Made by a program: the position numbers and the translations under genes
The notes under the pieces: model-generated
Databases searched by the model: none
Seen by the model: only the letters and a program-made list of their open reading frames with translations
What the model was told of the DNA's origin: nothing
Origin: Fasciola hepatica
Lineage: Eukaryota; Platyhelminthes; Trematoda; Plagiorchiida; Fasciolidae
Assembly: GCA_948099385.1 (NCBI GenBank)
Contig: CANUEZ040000156.1
Span: forward strand, 3,348,001-3,412,000
Direction of reading: 5' to 3'
Length of the DNA stretch: 64,000 bases
Shown: one piece after another, positions 12,518 through 20,950 of the stretch
Position numbering within the stretch: position 1 is the stretch's first letter
Layout of the letters: each line of letters starts with the position of its first letter

Positions 12518-12526
12518 ACGATGAAA
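12518..12526 (-). CDS. Candidate micro-exon, 9 nt (VSS)
   Basis: Minus strand: acceptor CTTACGGTTGTTGAAG, exon TTTCATCGT, donor GTAAGTTTG. The donor is strong and the acceptor moderate. A multiple of three, phase-1 compatible. With no paralogue it could be chance. Confidence 0.22.
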
Positions 12527-12731
12527 CTTCAACAACCGTAAGCAAATTATCCCTCTCGTCCTCTTTAAGTACATTGCTTTCAGCCTATTGAGTACTAACG
12601 TCACAAGTCAGTGAGAACATTACCCCGTTCCTGATTCGTTAGTCCATTGTTTTTAAAAATTTTCTTTGCGGAAATATTGGGTGAATCATTGGGTATGAAC
12701 AGACTAATTATTTCTTCTGTTTGCTATTCAG

Positions 12732-12831
12732 TTGAGTTGACATTGCCAGAGAAGTGCCTTCAGTGGTCAGTAAGATCAAACGTACTTCAGGCAACAACGG
12801 GCAATCTTGCTTGTTTCAAGCAAAAGAACCG
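12732..12831 (+). CDS. Candidate internal exon (plus strand)
   Basis: Acceptor TTGCTATTCAG, 100 nt, donor AACCG|GTAAAT. One frame is open and reads VELTLPEKCLQWSVRSNVL then an alanine/threonine segment and LACFKQKN. Two cysteines about 20 residues apart suit an extracellular beta domain. It would be phase 1 in and phase 2 out. No family is established. Confidence 0.2.
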
Positions 12832-13182
12832 GTAAATTTCGCTGTCAAAAAATCATCGATTGCCAGAAAAATACCCATTGTATCACGTAAATTCCGATTT
12901 GGCGGAACAGTTGTTTTGCAGTTGTACATTCTGAAGCCATTAACAGATGACACAGTAGACATTAGACAAACAATCATGCGGACAGACACCAAATGAGCAC
13001 CAATCATGGGCAGGAGTTTATCAGTCAAATCATAATTGTCATGTGATTGGTTTATCTAACTGACACCCCGACTGGATGGTAGATCCATGCTGCCTTGGCC
13101 AATTTTAGGTCATGGAATGTCGGGCGCCTGGACCAAACTGCTTTGGGTACAAAAAATCATGGGTCAACGTTTTTTATTCCAG

Positions 13183-13237
13183 TCCCTTGGACTATTGCTA
13201 GATTGCTCAACTTTGTCTAATGTTCACCGTCTAATCT
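13183..13237 (+). CDS. Candidate short exon (plus strand)
   Basis: A strong acceptor (CAACGTTTTTTATTCCAG) is followed by SLGLLLDCSTLSNVHRLI in frame 0. A possible donor (ATCT|GTAAAT) follows, or the frame runs to a stop at 13296. The LLDC...I.C spacing loosely resembles integrin alpha calf-2, but the evidence is weak. Confidence 0.15.
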
Positions 13238-13366
13238 GTAAATGTCAGGAGAATGCATTACTGAAAGACCATTGTTTCACTGAAGCGGACTACTGACCCA
13301 AGTTTGTGGGGTTAGACCATAACTACTTTTTCGTTGCAACCATACCATACTTGTCCTTTCTACCAG

Positions 13367-13633
13367 TGCACCTGGTGTATAATGTCGGTAAAAGAATGGC
13401 CGGTTTTGAAGGGTGGTAAAAAATATTCATCCGACTTATTTTTGGATTTATCCTCGGTTCAAATTAACGGAGTGGAAATGGAAATTAAAAACCAATCAGA
13501 AACCTGGATCCTGCGTCTCACACATTGTTGTTTCATATTGTTTTCAGTGGCCCTCAAGGTGTTCCTACTTGTCAACATGGGTTCAATAAATGTGCTAACT
13601 GAACATGCAGCTATGGAGAAAATTTCCAACTGA
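13367..13633 (+). CDS. Candidate exon with hydrophobic segment (plus strand)
   Basis: After an acceptor (CCTTTCTACCAG) a frame stays open to TGA at 13633. It has a polar, beta-like part (KKYSSDLFLDLSSVQINGVE, with an NQS glycosylation site) followed by a hydrophobic stretch (CCFILFSVALKVFLLVNM) that could be a membrane segment. A 33-nt in-frame stretch GTCTCAC...TTTTCAG could be a very short intron. An AATAAA occurs at about 13847. It might be the 3' end of the plus-strand candidate series, or chance. Confidence 0.2.
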   Translation, partial: CTWCIMSVKEWPVLKGGKKYSSDLFLDLSSVQINGVEMEIKNQSETWILRLTHCCFILFSVALKVFLLVNMGSINVLTEHAAMEKISN

Positions 13634-13687
13634 AAATATGTTTGTGTAAATCAAATAGGAATAACCAATATGCAACTTAGAACATAC

Positions 13688-13702
13688 CTCGTTTCGACAC
13701 TG
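13688..13702 (-). CDS. Micro-exon, 15 nt (AVSKR)
   Basis: Minus strand: acceptor CACAAGCAG, exon CAGTGTCGAAACGAG, donor GTATGTTC. In phase 1 it encodes A-V-S-K-R. It is clearly related to the 15-nt exons at 16445 and 17525 (AISKR), with the same length, donor type and dibasic end. That relationship, rather than the splice sites alone, supports it. It is the most 3' exon of the locus with a paralogue. Confidence 0.6.
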
Positions 13703-14263
13703 CTGCTTGTGAGGAACATTTCGTGTTTCAATGAGCAATTTGAAAAATGCGAATAGATTAGCTTTCTATAACAAAGCCTTTGCTACTGTGCTATATACTA
13801 AATATATTTCTGTAACATAAGGATTCTGGTCTATAATAGTTGCTTAATAAATGACTGAAAAGAAAGTGAAGTCACAAGTAGAACGCATTCACTTGAGGGA
13901 ATACATTTGCAGCATTTTTCTGGCGGAAGCGTGGAAAGCAAGATTTATCGACACAGTCGCCCTTTGGAAATCACTTTTCTTGAGTTTACAGTGCTCTAAA
14001 GTAAACATTTGGAACGGCTTGACTAGCAGATGAAAATTGTCTCGCTGTTCAGTGTGCCCTAACCTGTCACTTTCTTCATTCGTAAACATTATTCAATGAA
14101 GTGTCTTTTGGGAGGCTCAGTTTTCTTCGTTTCACACGTGAAATCAACATACACCAAGACAAATGCGTGTATACGTAACAGTAGATGAGATTTCATATGA
14201 TGTTTTATCTCGCAGTTCTAAAGCTCAAATGACTTTTCAAAAGCAGCTATTTAATAGAAAATT

Positions 14264-14368
14264 GAGAGCCATCACGGATGTGTCGGTGGTTAGATGTTCG
14301 ATTCACAGTCATTCACACCGGGTTCTAGTCCTGCTGGGGGCTCGGTGGATAAGCTTGGAGAACCATTT
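14264..14368 (+). repeat. tRNA-derived SINE, family A (truncated)
   Basis: GAGAGCCATCACGGATGTG ... GGTTAGATGTTCGATTCACA ... GGGTTCTAGTCCTGCTGGGG ... GGCTCGGTGGATAAGCTTGG matches the first half of the family A consensus seen at 21.08 kb. The tail after the B box is lost. It lies in a presumed intron of the minus-strand micro-exon gene. Confidence 0.75.
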
Positions 14369-14900
14369 GTAAAGCTAATATTTATAATGTATAATACAAA
14401 TAAACTACACTCAAATAATAATCCAACGCGATCAACCACGTAAAAATTCAAAACAACACTTTTGTCATGTGAAAAGCAATTATAACTCAATGAAACGGTA
14501 CAATGATCAGGAGATGCTAAAAAAACGTATCAGCGGCGTCATCGATACCCAAGTGTTAGAGCTGTTTATCGTTTTCCGAAGTACTGAATCGCAACCTCGC
14601 CATGCCTACACCACCACCACCTATCCGCCTGCCTGTCCACACCCACCTTACTTGGTTTGTACTTATTGTTTCTCGTTTGACTGTGCTCAGTGGCATCCAC
14701 CCATATACTGAAATTTTTATCAGACCATTTCAGCCGTCCCTGATCCTTACGTTGTACTTGAGCATTCATTGTTGTTTTATCCAGTTAGATGTTTGTGATG
14801 CTCCCGGAGCAACAATCCACCATGCGAGATAATCGCGTCACCGAATTAGAATAATGCTTTTTGATTTTACCATGAAAAGGCATGCAAACAGGAAACTTAC

Positions 14901-14909
14901 CGAGCGCCT
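14901..14909 (-). CDS. Micro-exon, 9 nt (EAL)
   Basis: Minus strand: acceptor ATGTTTTCTCTCATTTAG, exon AGGCGCTCG, donor GTAAGTTTCC. Both splice sites are near consensus. Phase 1-1, encoding E-A-L. There is no paralogue in the window, but the quality of both sites at a 9-nt spacing makes chance less likely. Confidence 0.5.
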
Positions 14910-15306
14910 CTAAATGAGAGAAAACATAATTGAAAATGAGCGAAAAAGGCCAGCTTCATGAAAGGTAATTTGAACCCTGTAGCTAGCACATATCGGCTGG
15001 TTGTGAACCAGATAATATACTGATGCTTGATAAATCCTCTCACAGGACTTTTTCACAACGATAGTTGAAGTAGACAGAGAGACGAACGTCGCAGTGGCTA
15101 AAAGGAACTTCTCTGATGAGGTTCCACGACCATGTACTGATCATCAAAGGATCTTGGAAGAAAGTTTGATGCATTTGTAAAGAAAGCATTTAGGCTCATA
15201 ACGTAGGGATGTGTAAAACGTTTGTTGTCTTCAGTATCAAGTCACGCAGATGCTCTCTCCACCCCGAGGGGTGAATATTCCACCCATGAACAAAGGGTTT
15301 ACTTAC

Positions 15307-15333
15307 CATTCATGTCATCTCGCATCTCGTGAG
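15307..15333 (-). CDS. Micro-exon, 27 nt (xHEMRDDMN)
   Basis: Minus strand: acceptor CGTATTTCCCATTTAG, a 27-nt exon, donor GTAAGTAAACC, which matches consensus at six of six intron bases. In phase 1 it encodes A/T-H-E-M-R-D-D-M-N. The central EM plus acidic residues echo the 24-nt exons (VEMEDNS, SEMEGHS). No stop. The splice sites are among the best in the locus. Confidence 0.6.
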
Positions 15334-16404
15334 CTAAATGGGAAATACGTGCAACAAAATTTAGCTACTCAAAGAATCACGGAAATTTAGTTAGATAACT
15401 CGTTTTCAATGTTCATCTTCGTTTTCTTCACAGACTTTTGTGCTATCCTGATCAATCTAACAGCGAATGTTTACACATAAATTAACGAAAGCAAGATCCA
15501 TAAGGGCCGGTGTACAGTCTTGCTGTTAACAATGACAATTTCCAGGCTGTTTTCTAAAACTAGCCTTGTTCTTTCCTGCAGAATATTGATAAACAAAAAT
15601 GTATAAAGGGATATCTGAGCGGAAAATAGTAAGCAATTGAGGCTAATTCTTTCTAAACTCTCTGTCGTGTTTATAACTACGTTTTTTCATCATGGGACAG
15701 CAAAATTGCACCATACTTTTCTTAGTATTATGTTCGAAGCACCTATCTGAAAGTGATAATTGGTTGTGGCCTCAAGAAGAAATCATTCAGTATGTGTTCG
15801 GCCATCGGTATTAGTAGTTTCTCTATTAGTTTATAAAGTTTGTGGTCGGGTGTGGCCCACGCGGTTTAATCATTTAAACATAAACTGGTTTAACCTTCGA
15901 ACTGTCATTGTTTTGTTCTCGCTTTGGGCCAGCCGGGAAATTTTCATATGTGCAAAACTCAGAATTTACACAATACCAAATAAATCAGTTACAAAATCTC
16001 CTGTCTCAGAACCTGAATTATGAAACACGTTGCACAATTCCGTTCTACATGTGCTTTTGCATTTTGTGTTCCCCTCTCATTTTGTCAAATATGTGATGAT
16101 CTGTTAACCTTCCGTACATAGGCAAAGATTTAATCCTAATTTTCCATCTCAATGCTTTTCAATCAGAAAATAGCAAGCAATTCGGTCCGAGCAAATCGTT
16201 AATTCGTTAAATCTAGTAGAAACATAGCCTGGTGCAGTGACAGTTTGTCTTTTGATTCGTTCCAGTTACTGTTGGCGAATGAAAAACACTTGTTATTAAA
16301 ATCGTCGTAACTAAATATTAAGCTAACTAATAACTACGAGGCTCAAGGAGTAACATTTCTGGATGTTTATAAAATGAATTGTCAAGGTAACTGAACAGTT
16401 TCAC

Positions 16405-16416
16405 TCTGTAAAAGTA
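16405..16416 (-). CDS. Micro-exon, 12 nt (VLLQ)
   Basis: Minus strand: acceptor TCTTCAGTATTTGCAG, exon TACTTTTACAGA, donor GTGAAACTG. Phase 1-1, encoding V-L-L-Q after an exon ending in G. It lies 28 nt downstream of the 15-nt exon at 16445, which leaves an intron at the lower size limit known for flatworms. It resembles the 12-nt candidate at 9940. Confidence 0.4.
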
Positions 16417-16444
16417 CTGCAAATACTGAAGAGCCTAAACATAC

Positions 16445-16459
16445 CACGTTTTGAAATAG
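16445..16459 (-). CDS. Micro-exon, 15 nt (AISKR)
   Basis: Minus strand: acceptor ATTCCCAATATGTAG, exon CTATTTCAAAACGTG, donor GTATGTTTAG. Encodes A-I-S-K-R in phase 1. It has the same length, phase and peptide as the exon at 17525-17539, differing at two nucleotides, both silent in the encoded peptide. It sits 286 nt downstream of a 24-nt exon, as does its copy (296 nt), marking a duplicated exon pair. Confidence 0.7.
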
Positions 16460-16722
16460 CTACATATTGGGAATGTAGAAACCAGGAAAAATATTTTCCT
16501 TATATAGTGAGTTCCACTGAGTCATATTTTAAAACAAGTCATTTTGGAAACGATGATGCAAACTAAATGATATTTTTCTGATACAGTTTTCTCTATTTCA
16601 GGAACGAATATGAATACGTATCTCAAAATGCATGAAAGCGGTCTTAAGTAACGTGCTCTGTTCAAAATTCATTCTCTAGTACTTTATGCATGGTTTTATA
16701 AATATCACCAGTAAAGTCGTAC

Positions 16723-16746
16723 CTGAATGTCCTTCCATTTCACTGT
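16723..16746 (-). CDS. Micro-exon, 24 nt (DSEMEGHS)
   Basis: Minus strand: acceptor CTATTTTTCGTTTACAG, a 24-nt exon, donor GTACGACTT. In phase 1 it encodes D-S-E-M-E-G-H-S. The exon at 17812-17835 is its paralogue (xVEMEDNS) and shares the GAAATGGA core, the TTCAG end and a GTACGA donor. A longer minus-strand ORF over this area (16676-16945) is mostly intron read-through. Confidence 0.72.
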
Positions 16747-16878
16747 CTGTAAACGAAAAATAGGGCGACTTTTTAAAATTCGAGGGCTGGCTTTCATATC
16801 CAGCTTTCGAACGAACTCTTAATTTGAACATGATTGTACAGATTATCGGGGATAGGCAACTATTTCGTAAACCCCCTT

Positions 16879-16902
16879 TTTGAAGAAGAAGAAGAAGAAG
16901 AA
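16879..16902. repeat. (GAA)n tract
   Basis: GAAGAAGAAGAAGAAGAA on the plus strand, which is a TTC-rich pyrimidine tract on the minus strand about 130 nt upstream of the exon at 16746. Confidence 0.8.
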
Positions 16903-17306
16903 TAGAAAAACATTCTAAAGCAGCGTGAGATGAAAAACACAGCACACTTTTGTTCGTCCAATGAGGCTCGTTGTCAGACGATACCCAGAGTTTATGATCC
17001 GATGTCGCCTGCTCGGATTACCATCTAAACGTGAAAAAATCGCATATGGTCTGATTGTGAACAGTGACTAGTTTATAATGAATACCGAATTCTGTCCCAC
17101 TTGGAGCAAATGCGAAACTGGTTGCAAGCCAGGCGAGTTATTCCACGTTAACATACCACAAAATTACTTTGGCTGACACACACATTAGTAGACTCGCAAA
17201 GAGGAAACAAGCTTTTCAGGTTCACACGATGTCACTGTTGTTATTTTTGGTAGGATGACCTCGCACAACGACGGCGTGTTTCAAACGGCCACTGATGAGT
17301 TCTTAC

Positions 17307-17330
17307 CCCAGTCGTCATCAAGTTCGTTGC
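17307..17330 (-). CDS. Micro-exon, 24 nt (xNELDDDW)
   Basis: Minus strand: acceptor GATGATTTTAATTTCAG, a 24-nt exon, donor GTAAGAACTC. In phase 1 it encodes G/C-N-E-L-D-D-D-W, with the same length and acidic character as the EM-type octapeptide exons. Both splice sites are strong. The plus-strand ORF crossing it (17255-17461) is better explained as an antisense shadow. Confidence 0.65.
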
Positions 17331-17427
17331 CTGAAATTAAAATCATCATTTGGAAACAGTCAGTACGTGTACTGTATGAAACATCAGAAAACATTGGTGC
17401 ATTTCATTGTATTTCTATCTGCCTTAC

Positions 17428-17433
17428 ATGTGG
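17428..17433 (-). CDS. Micro-exon, 6 nt
   Basis: Minus strand: acceptor TTGACGTTTGTGCAG, exon CCACAT, donor GTAAGGCAG. Phase 1-1, adding two residues (S/A-T). Six-nucleotide exons are known from flatworm micro-exon genes. Such short spacing could be chance, so support rests on splice-site quality and position within the series. Confidence 0.42.
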
Positions 17434-17498
17434 CTGCACAAACGTCAATTCAAGTCATTAGATAGTGGTTTCACGTAGGCTTTCATGCTGATTCTTAC

Positions 17499-17504
17499 AT
17501 GCAC
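17499..17504 (-). CDS. Micro-exon, 6 nt
   Basis: Minus strand: acceptor TTGAAACTATGACAG, exon GTGCAT, donor GTAAGAATC. Phase 1-1, adding G-A. It is only 20 nt from the upstream 15-nt exon at 17525, an extremely short intron, so the two may be alternatives rather than spliced together. Confidence 0.35.
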
Positions 17505-17524
17505 CTGTCATAGTTTCAACGTAC

Positions 17525-17539
17525 CGCGTTTGGAAATAG
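17525..17539 (-). CDS. Micro-exon, 15 nt (AISKR)
   Basis: Minus strand: acceptor AATCCCTCAAATCGCAG, exon CTATTTCCAAACGCG, donor GTACGTTG. Encodes A-I-S-K-R in phase 1. It is the paralogue of 16445-16459 and 13688-13702. The repeated K-R invites comparison with dibasic processing sites, but that is inference. Confidence 0.7.
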
Positions 17540-17811
17540 CTGCGATTTGAGGGATTGAAGATGTGATAAATATCCATTAACCACTTTAATGCAATTTTCA
17601 ATTACGTATGAAAAGCGATTACACAAGTAAAACTCAAGGACTGTGTTTCTTAATTGTGATACGGTCTGAACTATGTCTGCCTTACTTTCTCCATATTTAT
17701 TCACATTTACTCTTGTGCTTTACCTCGATGAATGACGACAAACGTGTTTCTAAAAATATTTGATTTGCTATGTAAAACAAAATAGGACTTATTAGATTAG
17801 TCATTTCGTAC

Positions 17812-17835
17812 CTGAATTGTCCTCCATTTCGACAC
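17812..17835 (-). CDS. Micro-exon, 24 nt (xVEMEDNS)
   Basis: Minus strand: acceptor TTTGTTTGCCCTCCTAG, a 24-nt exon, donor GTACGAAATG. In phase 1 it encodes G/R-V-E-M-E-D-N-S. It is the paralogue of 16723-16746. Together with the 15-nt exon 273 nt downstream it forms the upstream copy of a duplicated exon pair. Confidence 0.72.
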
Positions 17836-17954
17836 CTAGGAGGGCAAACAAAGTGGAGATTAAAAATTTGGGGCAGCCATTTAATTTCACTTTCTAGTAT
17901 CATTTGGGTGGACTAAGAAGTCACACTCGATTGTAAAATGTTCGAAAATCATTA

Positions 17955-18095
17955 GCGTAGCCTCATAGCTCCGCTGGTGGAGCACTTGCAACACGAAGAT
18001 GTGGGTGGTTACCTAGCTCAGGGGTCATTGACTTCTCAGATGATGATCGGTTTAACACTGCTTTGTAGCGGCAAATGATGTGGATGTTGGGTAAG
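17955..18095 (+). repeat. Possible tRNA-derived SINE remnant
   Basis: GCCTCATAGCTCCGCTGGTGGAGCACTTGC resembles the A-box half of family B. The expected B box is not recognisable (GGTGGTTACCTAGC). Diverged or partial, in an intron of the micro-exon gene. Confidence 0.4.
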
Positions 18096-18647
18096 TAACG
18101 TATCAGCGTGGTAAATGCTTAGGTGATCAGGTGTTCAGATACACATTCCGTGCGTTTGAAACCTAATTTTCAACAAACGGCGAGAATTACATGGCCGTGC
18201 AACGAAAACGTATTGATCAAAAGTGGCCCTATGCCTTGATTATCTGATTTAGTCTGTCCATATAAACAACTGCTAGTGAAGAGAAATATATATGGCAACC
18301 TGTGTGATGTGTGCCATTCATGTTCGTTTTGTGGATACACAAAATGTCCCTTTCTCACAATTCACGGAGTGAACATTTCTAATTACATTTCTTGAAAAAC
18401 AGTCCAATACTAGGACGATTTTCTACATTGTCCTCGGAGCGATTTCTGTCACACTTTGCTCAGCTTTAATGATTCTAACGGGTCAGGGAATTTCATATTG
18501 TCAAAAGCTAATGACCCTTGGGTGTACATGATTCTTGCCTCTGGAGATATACACCTCATGAACTTATTAAGTTACATAATTTAAATTTTCATGTTATAAA
18601 GTCATGCAACCATGCCGAAAGGAAAAGTGCTGCTGACAGCTTCTTAC

Positions 18648-18671
18648 GTGAGTCATCATACGGTTGACTAC
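18648..18671 (-). CDS. Micro-exon, 24 nt (GSQPYDDS)
   Basis: Minus strand: acceptor GATGTATTCATTTGCAG, a 24-nt exon, donor GTAAGAAGC. In phase 1, following exon 1 (which ends in G), it encodes G-S-Q-P-Y-D-D-S. It has the same length as the EM-type octapeptide exons and ends in an acidic-Ser motif like them. It is the first micro-exon found after the signal-peptide exon. Confidence 0.65.
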
Positions 18672-20028
18672 CTGCAAATGAATACATCATAGTTTTTTGT
18701 TTATTTTCTCTGATAATTCCTGATAATTTTTTACTAGTAGTTTTTACACTGATCAGCTTGATTTAAATAGAGCCTGTGAAATAAGTCCGTAGTAATCCGG
18801 CATGGAAAATTCAAGATTATTAGCATTTTTCGTGCAAAAATTATTGGCATTTTATGTTGCACTTTAGAGTTTTATCGGGTAAAAGCTTCTTTGATCATAT
18901 TATCCTCTATACTTCAAGTAAGTCCGGGTCATCTATTCCAAGAGATTTAAAGAAACTTATCTTTTCAAAAGGTCTTGCCTTGATTCAGTATTATAAATTA
19001 GGTGACTGACGCGAGCATGTTCACAGGGCGTTTATAAGAGAAGAACACATGTCTTACATGTATAACTTTTTATTTTTGGTTGTAAGTTTTCGAAGATTAG
19101 GCAGTGTATGCGCACAGCAAGGGGTTAGATCTTGCGTATTATGATTTTTTGTTGTGGTGTGAACGCTCAGCACACCGTGGAAACACATGTATTTCATCCT
19201 TGTTAGGAATCATCGCCAATGCAGATCCACCGAGCTCCTACTAGGATTCGTACCCCACGTGGACGACTGTGAGTTGAGCTCCTAACCATCAGACTATCCG
19301 GGCTGGCTTGTGGCTTTATTATATAGCTTCCCCTGCCATTTACTTTAAACGGTAGCAGCCACTTGATGACATAATGATCGACTCCGGTGATCGCTGACTT
19401 ATCTCTCGGGGTCTGAGTACCTCGAGGACATTCCTTTATTAACAACCTGCGGAGCGTGGTTCCTGAACACGTATGGGTAGTGGATGATAAAATTTTATAT
19501 ATTGGGATCAAGCATGTGAAGTTAGGAAGTCCTAATTAGGTCTAATTATCTAGAGTTTCCATCTATTTTGTTCATAATTTGTTCGTTTATATTATTCATT
19601 AGGTAGAAACACATCAGTGCAGAGTTCTACACACGCTCTGTGATTATTATTTCGTCATCCTGGGGTTTTACAAACAATTCTATTCATTCGTGGGACAAGA
19701 GTTGTTTTGCAATAATGAATATACCCATCTTCATTTAAAAAGTTAACTAGAAAAGTGAATGAGCCTGTCAGGTCACGTGAAGCTCATTTGCCCTGGTGGA
19801 TAACGTTTTGTGACTTACACGATTTAGAGTGATTGTTACATAATTAGGCGCTTGGACAGTGTCGTAGGTGTGTGCAATACATTTGGAATACTCATTGTGA
19901 ATACTTGGAAAAAAGTCATTTTTCGAAATAAAGGAATGTTTTAGTTGGGAACTCAATGGAATAAATTGATTGTAACTCATTATCACGAATCTCCTTGTCA
20001 CAAGTAGAACATAAATGTCTGCACTTAC
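18672..20028 (-). other. Presumed first intron of the micro-exon gene
   Basis: Between the signal-peptide exon and the first supported micro-exon I see no further micro-exon with paired splice sites. It contains a family A SINE (19157-19311). Confidence 0.45.
19157..19311 (-). repeat. tRNA-derived SINE, family A
   Basis: On the minus strand: GCCAGCCCGGATAGTCTGAT ... GGGGTACGAATCCTAGTAGG ... GAGCTCGGTGGATCTGCATT ... ATTCCTAACAAGGATGAAAT. It aligns with the 21.08-kb copy from near the A box to the tail. Moderately diverged. Confidence 0.85.
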
Positions 20029-20095
20029 CTCTCACGAACAAAATGTCTGTCAGCGCGAACAAAAACAGGCCCAAGAAAACGATAGACGTTTGCAT
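20029..20095 (-). CDS. Signal-peptide exon of a micro-exon (MEG-like) gene
   Basis: Minus-strand ATG after GCAAA opens a 67-nt coding segment encoding MQTSIVFLGLFLFALTDILF followed by VR. This is a short N-region, a hydrophobic core and then the donor AGAG|GTAAGTGC. The exon ends in phase 1, so every symmetric micro-exon downstream keeps the frame. In flatworm MEGs a signal peptide on the first coding exon followed by phase-1 symmetric exons is the standard plan, so the product is probably secreted or displayed at a host-facing surface. A TATA box lies 57-64 nt upstream of the ATG, giving a 5' UTR of about 30 nt if transcription starts at the usual distance. The exon order that keeps the frame open is 18648, 17812, 17525, (17499), (17428), 17307, 16723, 16445, (16405), 15307, 14901, 13688. 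The 3' end is unresolved. No sequence family beyond the architecture is recognised. Confidence 0.7.
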
Positions 20096-20151
20096 TTTGC
20101 AATTGGTTTAGATCTTTATTATCACAGTTTTTTAGGCCTCTTGCCGTGCTC

Positions 20152-20159
20152 CTTTTATA
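20152..20159 (-). promoter_or_regulatory. TATA box of the micro-exon gene
   Basis: TATAAAAG on the minus strand, in a GC-richer setting (CTATAAAAGGAGCACGGCAA), 57 nt upstream of the signal-peptide ATG. The distance suits a core promoter. Confidence 0.5.
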
Positions 20160-20813
20160 GTAGCGAATTGAGGTAGCCATCATGCAGCAGTGCAGTGATG
20201 TGTATTTGGACAAGTTTTGTGCACTCTCACAAACAATTCTCACGACAGAGCTGATTCCCATTATTTTCGTTGTTCTAAGTAGTTTGTATGAATGACGAAC
20301 TGTGAGGACATTTTAATTTACACTCGAGTTTGGTTCACATGCAAAGAAGTGTTTACTACAGACAAACAGTTTTGATTCAACTTGAATATGCTTTTATTTC
20401 AGGTCAAGGATGTATTCTTTTTCACTTACGGCGTGTGACTATCACTTGCTAAGATGCATTGACGAGTTCCCGAGGAGGATAAGTTAGAATATGGTGATTG
20501 TGTTGGTTCGTGACCTTACACGCCGGTCCCAAGGTACACATTCTTTCTCCATTGTCTTCAGGTTGAGGATGCTTACAAGATTTTGACATTGGAGAGATAC
20601 AAGAACTATCTGTTGAACTTTGTCTGCACAAAAAGATTCGGACTCTCTGGGTTAGTTGTGGTTGATTCAGATAATGGTAGTGACCACATTTGTCAAGTCG
20701 GAAAGTAAAAGAGTCTTCTTTCACGCATGCTTTCCCCCTTTCTTGTATCGGACAGTGTGCAGTGATGTCGCACCAAGTATATTGGTGAATCATTCAGTGT
20801 CTGCAGAAATTGT

Positions 20814-20822
20814 AATTAGAGA
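20814..20822. repeat. Possible target-site duplication (left copy)
   Basis: AATTAGAGA here and again at 21704-21712 flank the compound SINE region, as expected if the whole block had inserted as one unit. Confidence 0.45.
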
Positions 20823-20824
20823 GT

Positions 20825-20950
20825 TTGAACGCTCAACTCACCATTGAAAACCATGGAAGCACTGTACAGCTGTTTCATCCTTGTTGGGAATCATCAGCAG
20901 TGCACATCCACGGAGCCCCGACGGGGACTCGGACCCGGGGTGAACGATTG
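20825..20950 (-). repeat. SINE family A, inverted partial copy
   Basis: This stretch is the reverse complement of the 3' two-thirds of the plus-strand copies at 21081 and 21482: tail, the AACAAGGATGAAACAGCTGT segment and the B box CGGGTCCGAGTCCCCG. It breaks off at the B-box side, at the junction with the tandem-repeat unit. It is nearly identical to the plus copies, so it is young and forms a long inverted repeat with them. Confidence 0.85.

Noticed and set aside
15138..15152. 15-nt minus-strand micro-exon candidate (DPLMI)
   Set aside because: The acceptor is excellent but the donor (GTACATGG) is modest, there is no AxSKR similarity, and an overlapping 9-nt alternative exists.
15972..15995. 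24-nt minus-strand stretch open in phase 1 (GDFVTDLF)
   Set aside because: The donor (GTATTG) is weak and the acceptor has a poor pyrimidine tract, with no similarity to the other micro-exons.
17255..17461. Plus-strand ORF starting MTSHNDGVFQ
   Set aside because: It covers the 24-nt minus-strand micro-exon at 17307, whose splice sites are strong on both sides. The plus ORF has no comparable support.
17724..17749. 26-nt minus-strand exon with good acceptor (ATATTTTTAG) and donor (CGAG|GTAAAG)
   Set aside because: Its length is not a multiple of three, so including it between phase-1 micro-exons would break the frame. It could be a poison exon, but there is no other evidence.
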